DNA from: Chryseobacterium jejuense
GTDB taxonomy: Bacteria; Bacteroidota; Bacteroidia; Flavobacteriales; Weeksellaceae
NCBI RefSeq assembly: GCF_017877355.1
Contig: NZ_JAGIPR010000006.1
Span: 62,001 to 126,000 of the forward strand
DNA: 64,000 bases
Direction of reading: 5' to 3'
Notes under the pieces: model-generated
Database searches by the model: none
Told to the model about the DNA's origin: nothing
Seen by the model: the letters and a program-made list of their open reading frames with translations, nothing else
Translations under genes and position numbers: made by a program
Shown: piece by piece, positions 63,942-64,000 of the stretch
Layout of the letters: every line of letters begins with the position of its first letter
Numbering within the stretch: position 1 is the first letter of the stretch

Positions 63942-64000
63942 TTTGTTTTAATTATACAGCCAAGATAAACCATCTATCGATAGCAAGCAAAAAGTCTGTA

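Overview
The window reads as chromosomal DNA of a Chryseobacterium-like flavobacterium (Bacteroidota). The evidence is the AT-rich sequence, the type IX secretion protein PorQ, two secreted proteins with T9SS type A C-terminal sorting domains, the TamL-type BamA lipoprotein, TonB-dependent receptor architecture, and repeated -7 elements of the Bacteroidota type (TAnnTTTG) in front of genes.

Layout. 1-3.5 kb: the end of an LptF/LptG permease, an unknown secreted protein, a KAS III-type ketoacyl synthase and frr. 3.5-6.5 kb: an apparent accessory insert with a GHSLAG lipase-like protein and an aerolysin/ETX-MTX2-like pore former. It lies on the opposite strand between frr and pyrH, which are usually neighbours. 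6.6-16 kb: mostly core genes (pyrH, porQ, cmk, an envelope-stress-like trio, a SpoU methyltransferase, tamL, a YdcF/SanA-like protein, a PaaE-like reductase, a TlpA-like lipoprotein). 16.2-19.2 kb: a FecCD permease and its probable ATPase, separated by a 250-bp tandem duplication and a GxxExxY gene. 19.3-26.3 kb: a MarR-headed fatty-acid beta-oxidation operon (FadN-type HCDH/ECH, thiolase, acyl-CoA dehydrogenase). A REP-associated transposase with terminal inverted repeats and a four-helix-bundle (S23-type) gene have inserted into it. 26.4-37.1 kb: YegP, an HD hydrolase, an M48 protease, DUF2490, a TonB-dependent receptor, a secreted protein, uvrA and a lipoprotein hydrolase. 37.1-38.1 kb: a non-coding stretch with an inverted DnaA-box pair and tRNA-Arg(CCT).

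38.1-46.8 kb is accessory. It holds a PAS-cupin(DUF985) fusion in an operon with a GMC oxidoreductase, a secreted protein gene broken by an in-frame TGA, lineage-specific small genes, two tandem secreted paralogs, and a MarR plus secreted-protein pair. 46.9-56 kb is a run of regulators and transporters: two AraC/MFS divergent pairs, a third AraC gene next to an SDR, a GNAT and a T9SS cargo protein. 56.2-64 kb: a SWIM-SNF2 helicase, a GEVED/T9SS cargo protein, a leucine-rich-repeat gene broken by two in-frame TAA codons, an acetyl-CoA acetyltransferase preceded by two TetR-type operators, and a short endonuclease V.

How the genes work together: the clearest pathway is fatty-acid oxidation (19.3-26.3 kb), apparently under a MarR repressor with two matching palindromic operators. 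The second thiolase at 62 kb is probably regulated separately by an unlinked TetR protein. The most distinctive systems are the lipase/pore-former pair at 4.1-6.4 kb and the PAS-cupin/GMC oxidoreductase operon at 38-41 kb. No rRNA genes or CRISPR arrays were seen. All function calls come from reading motifs; no database search was run.
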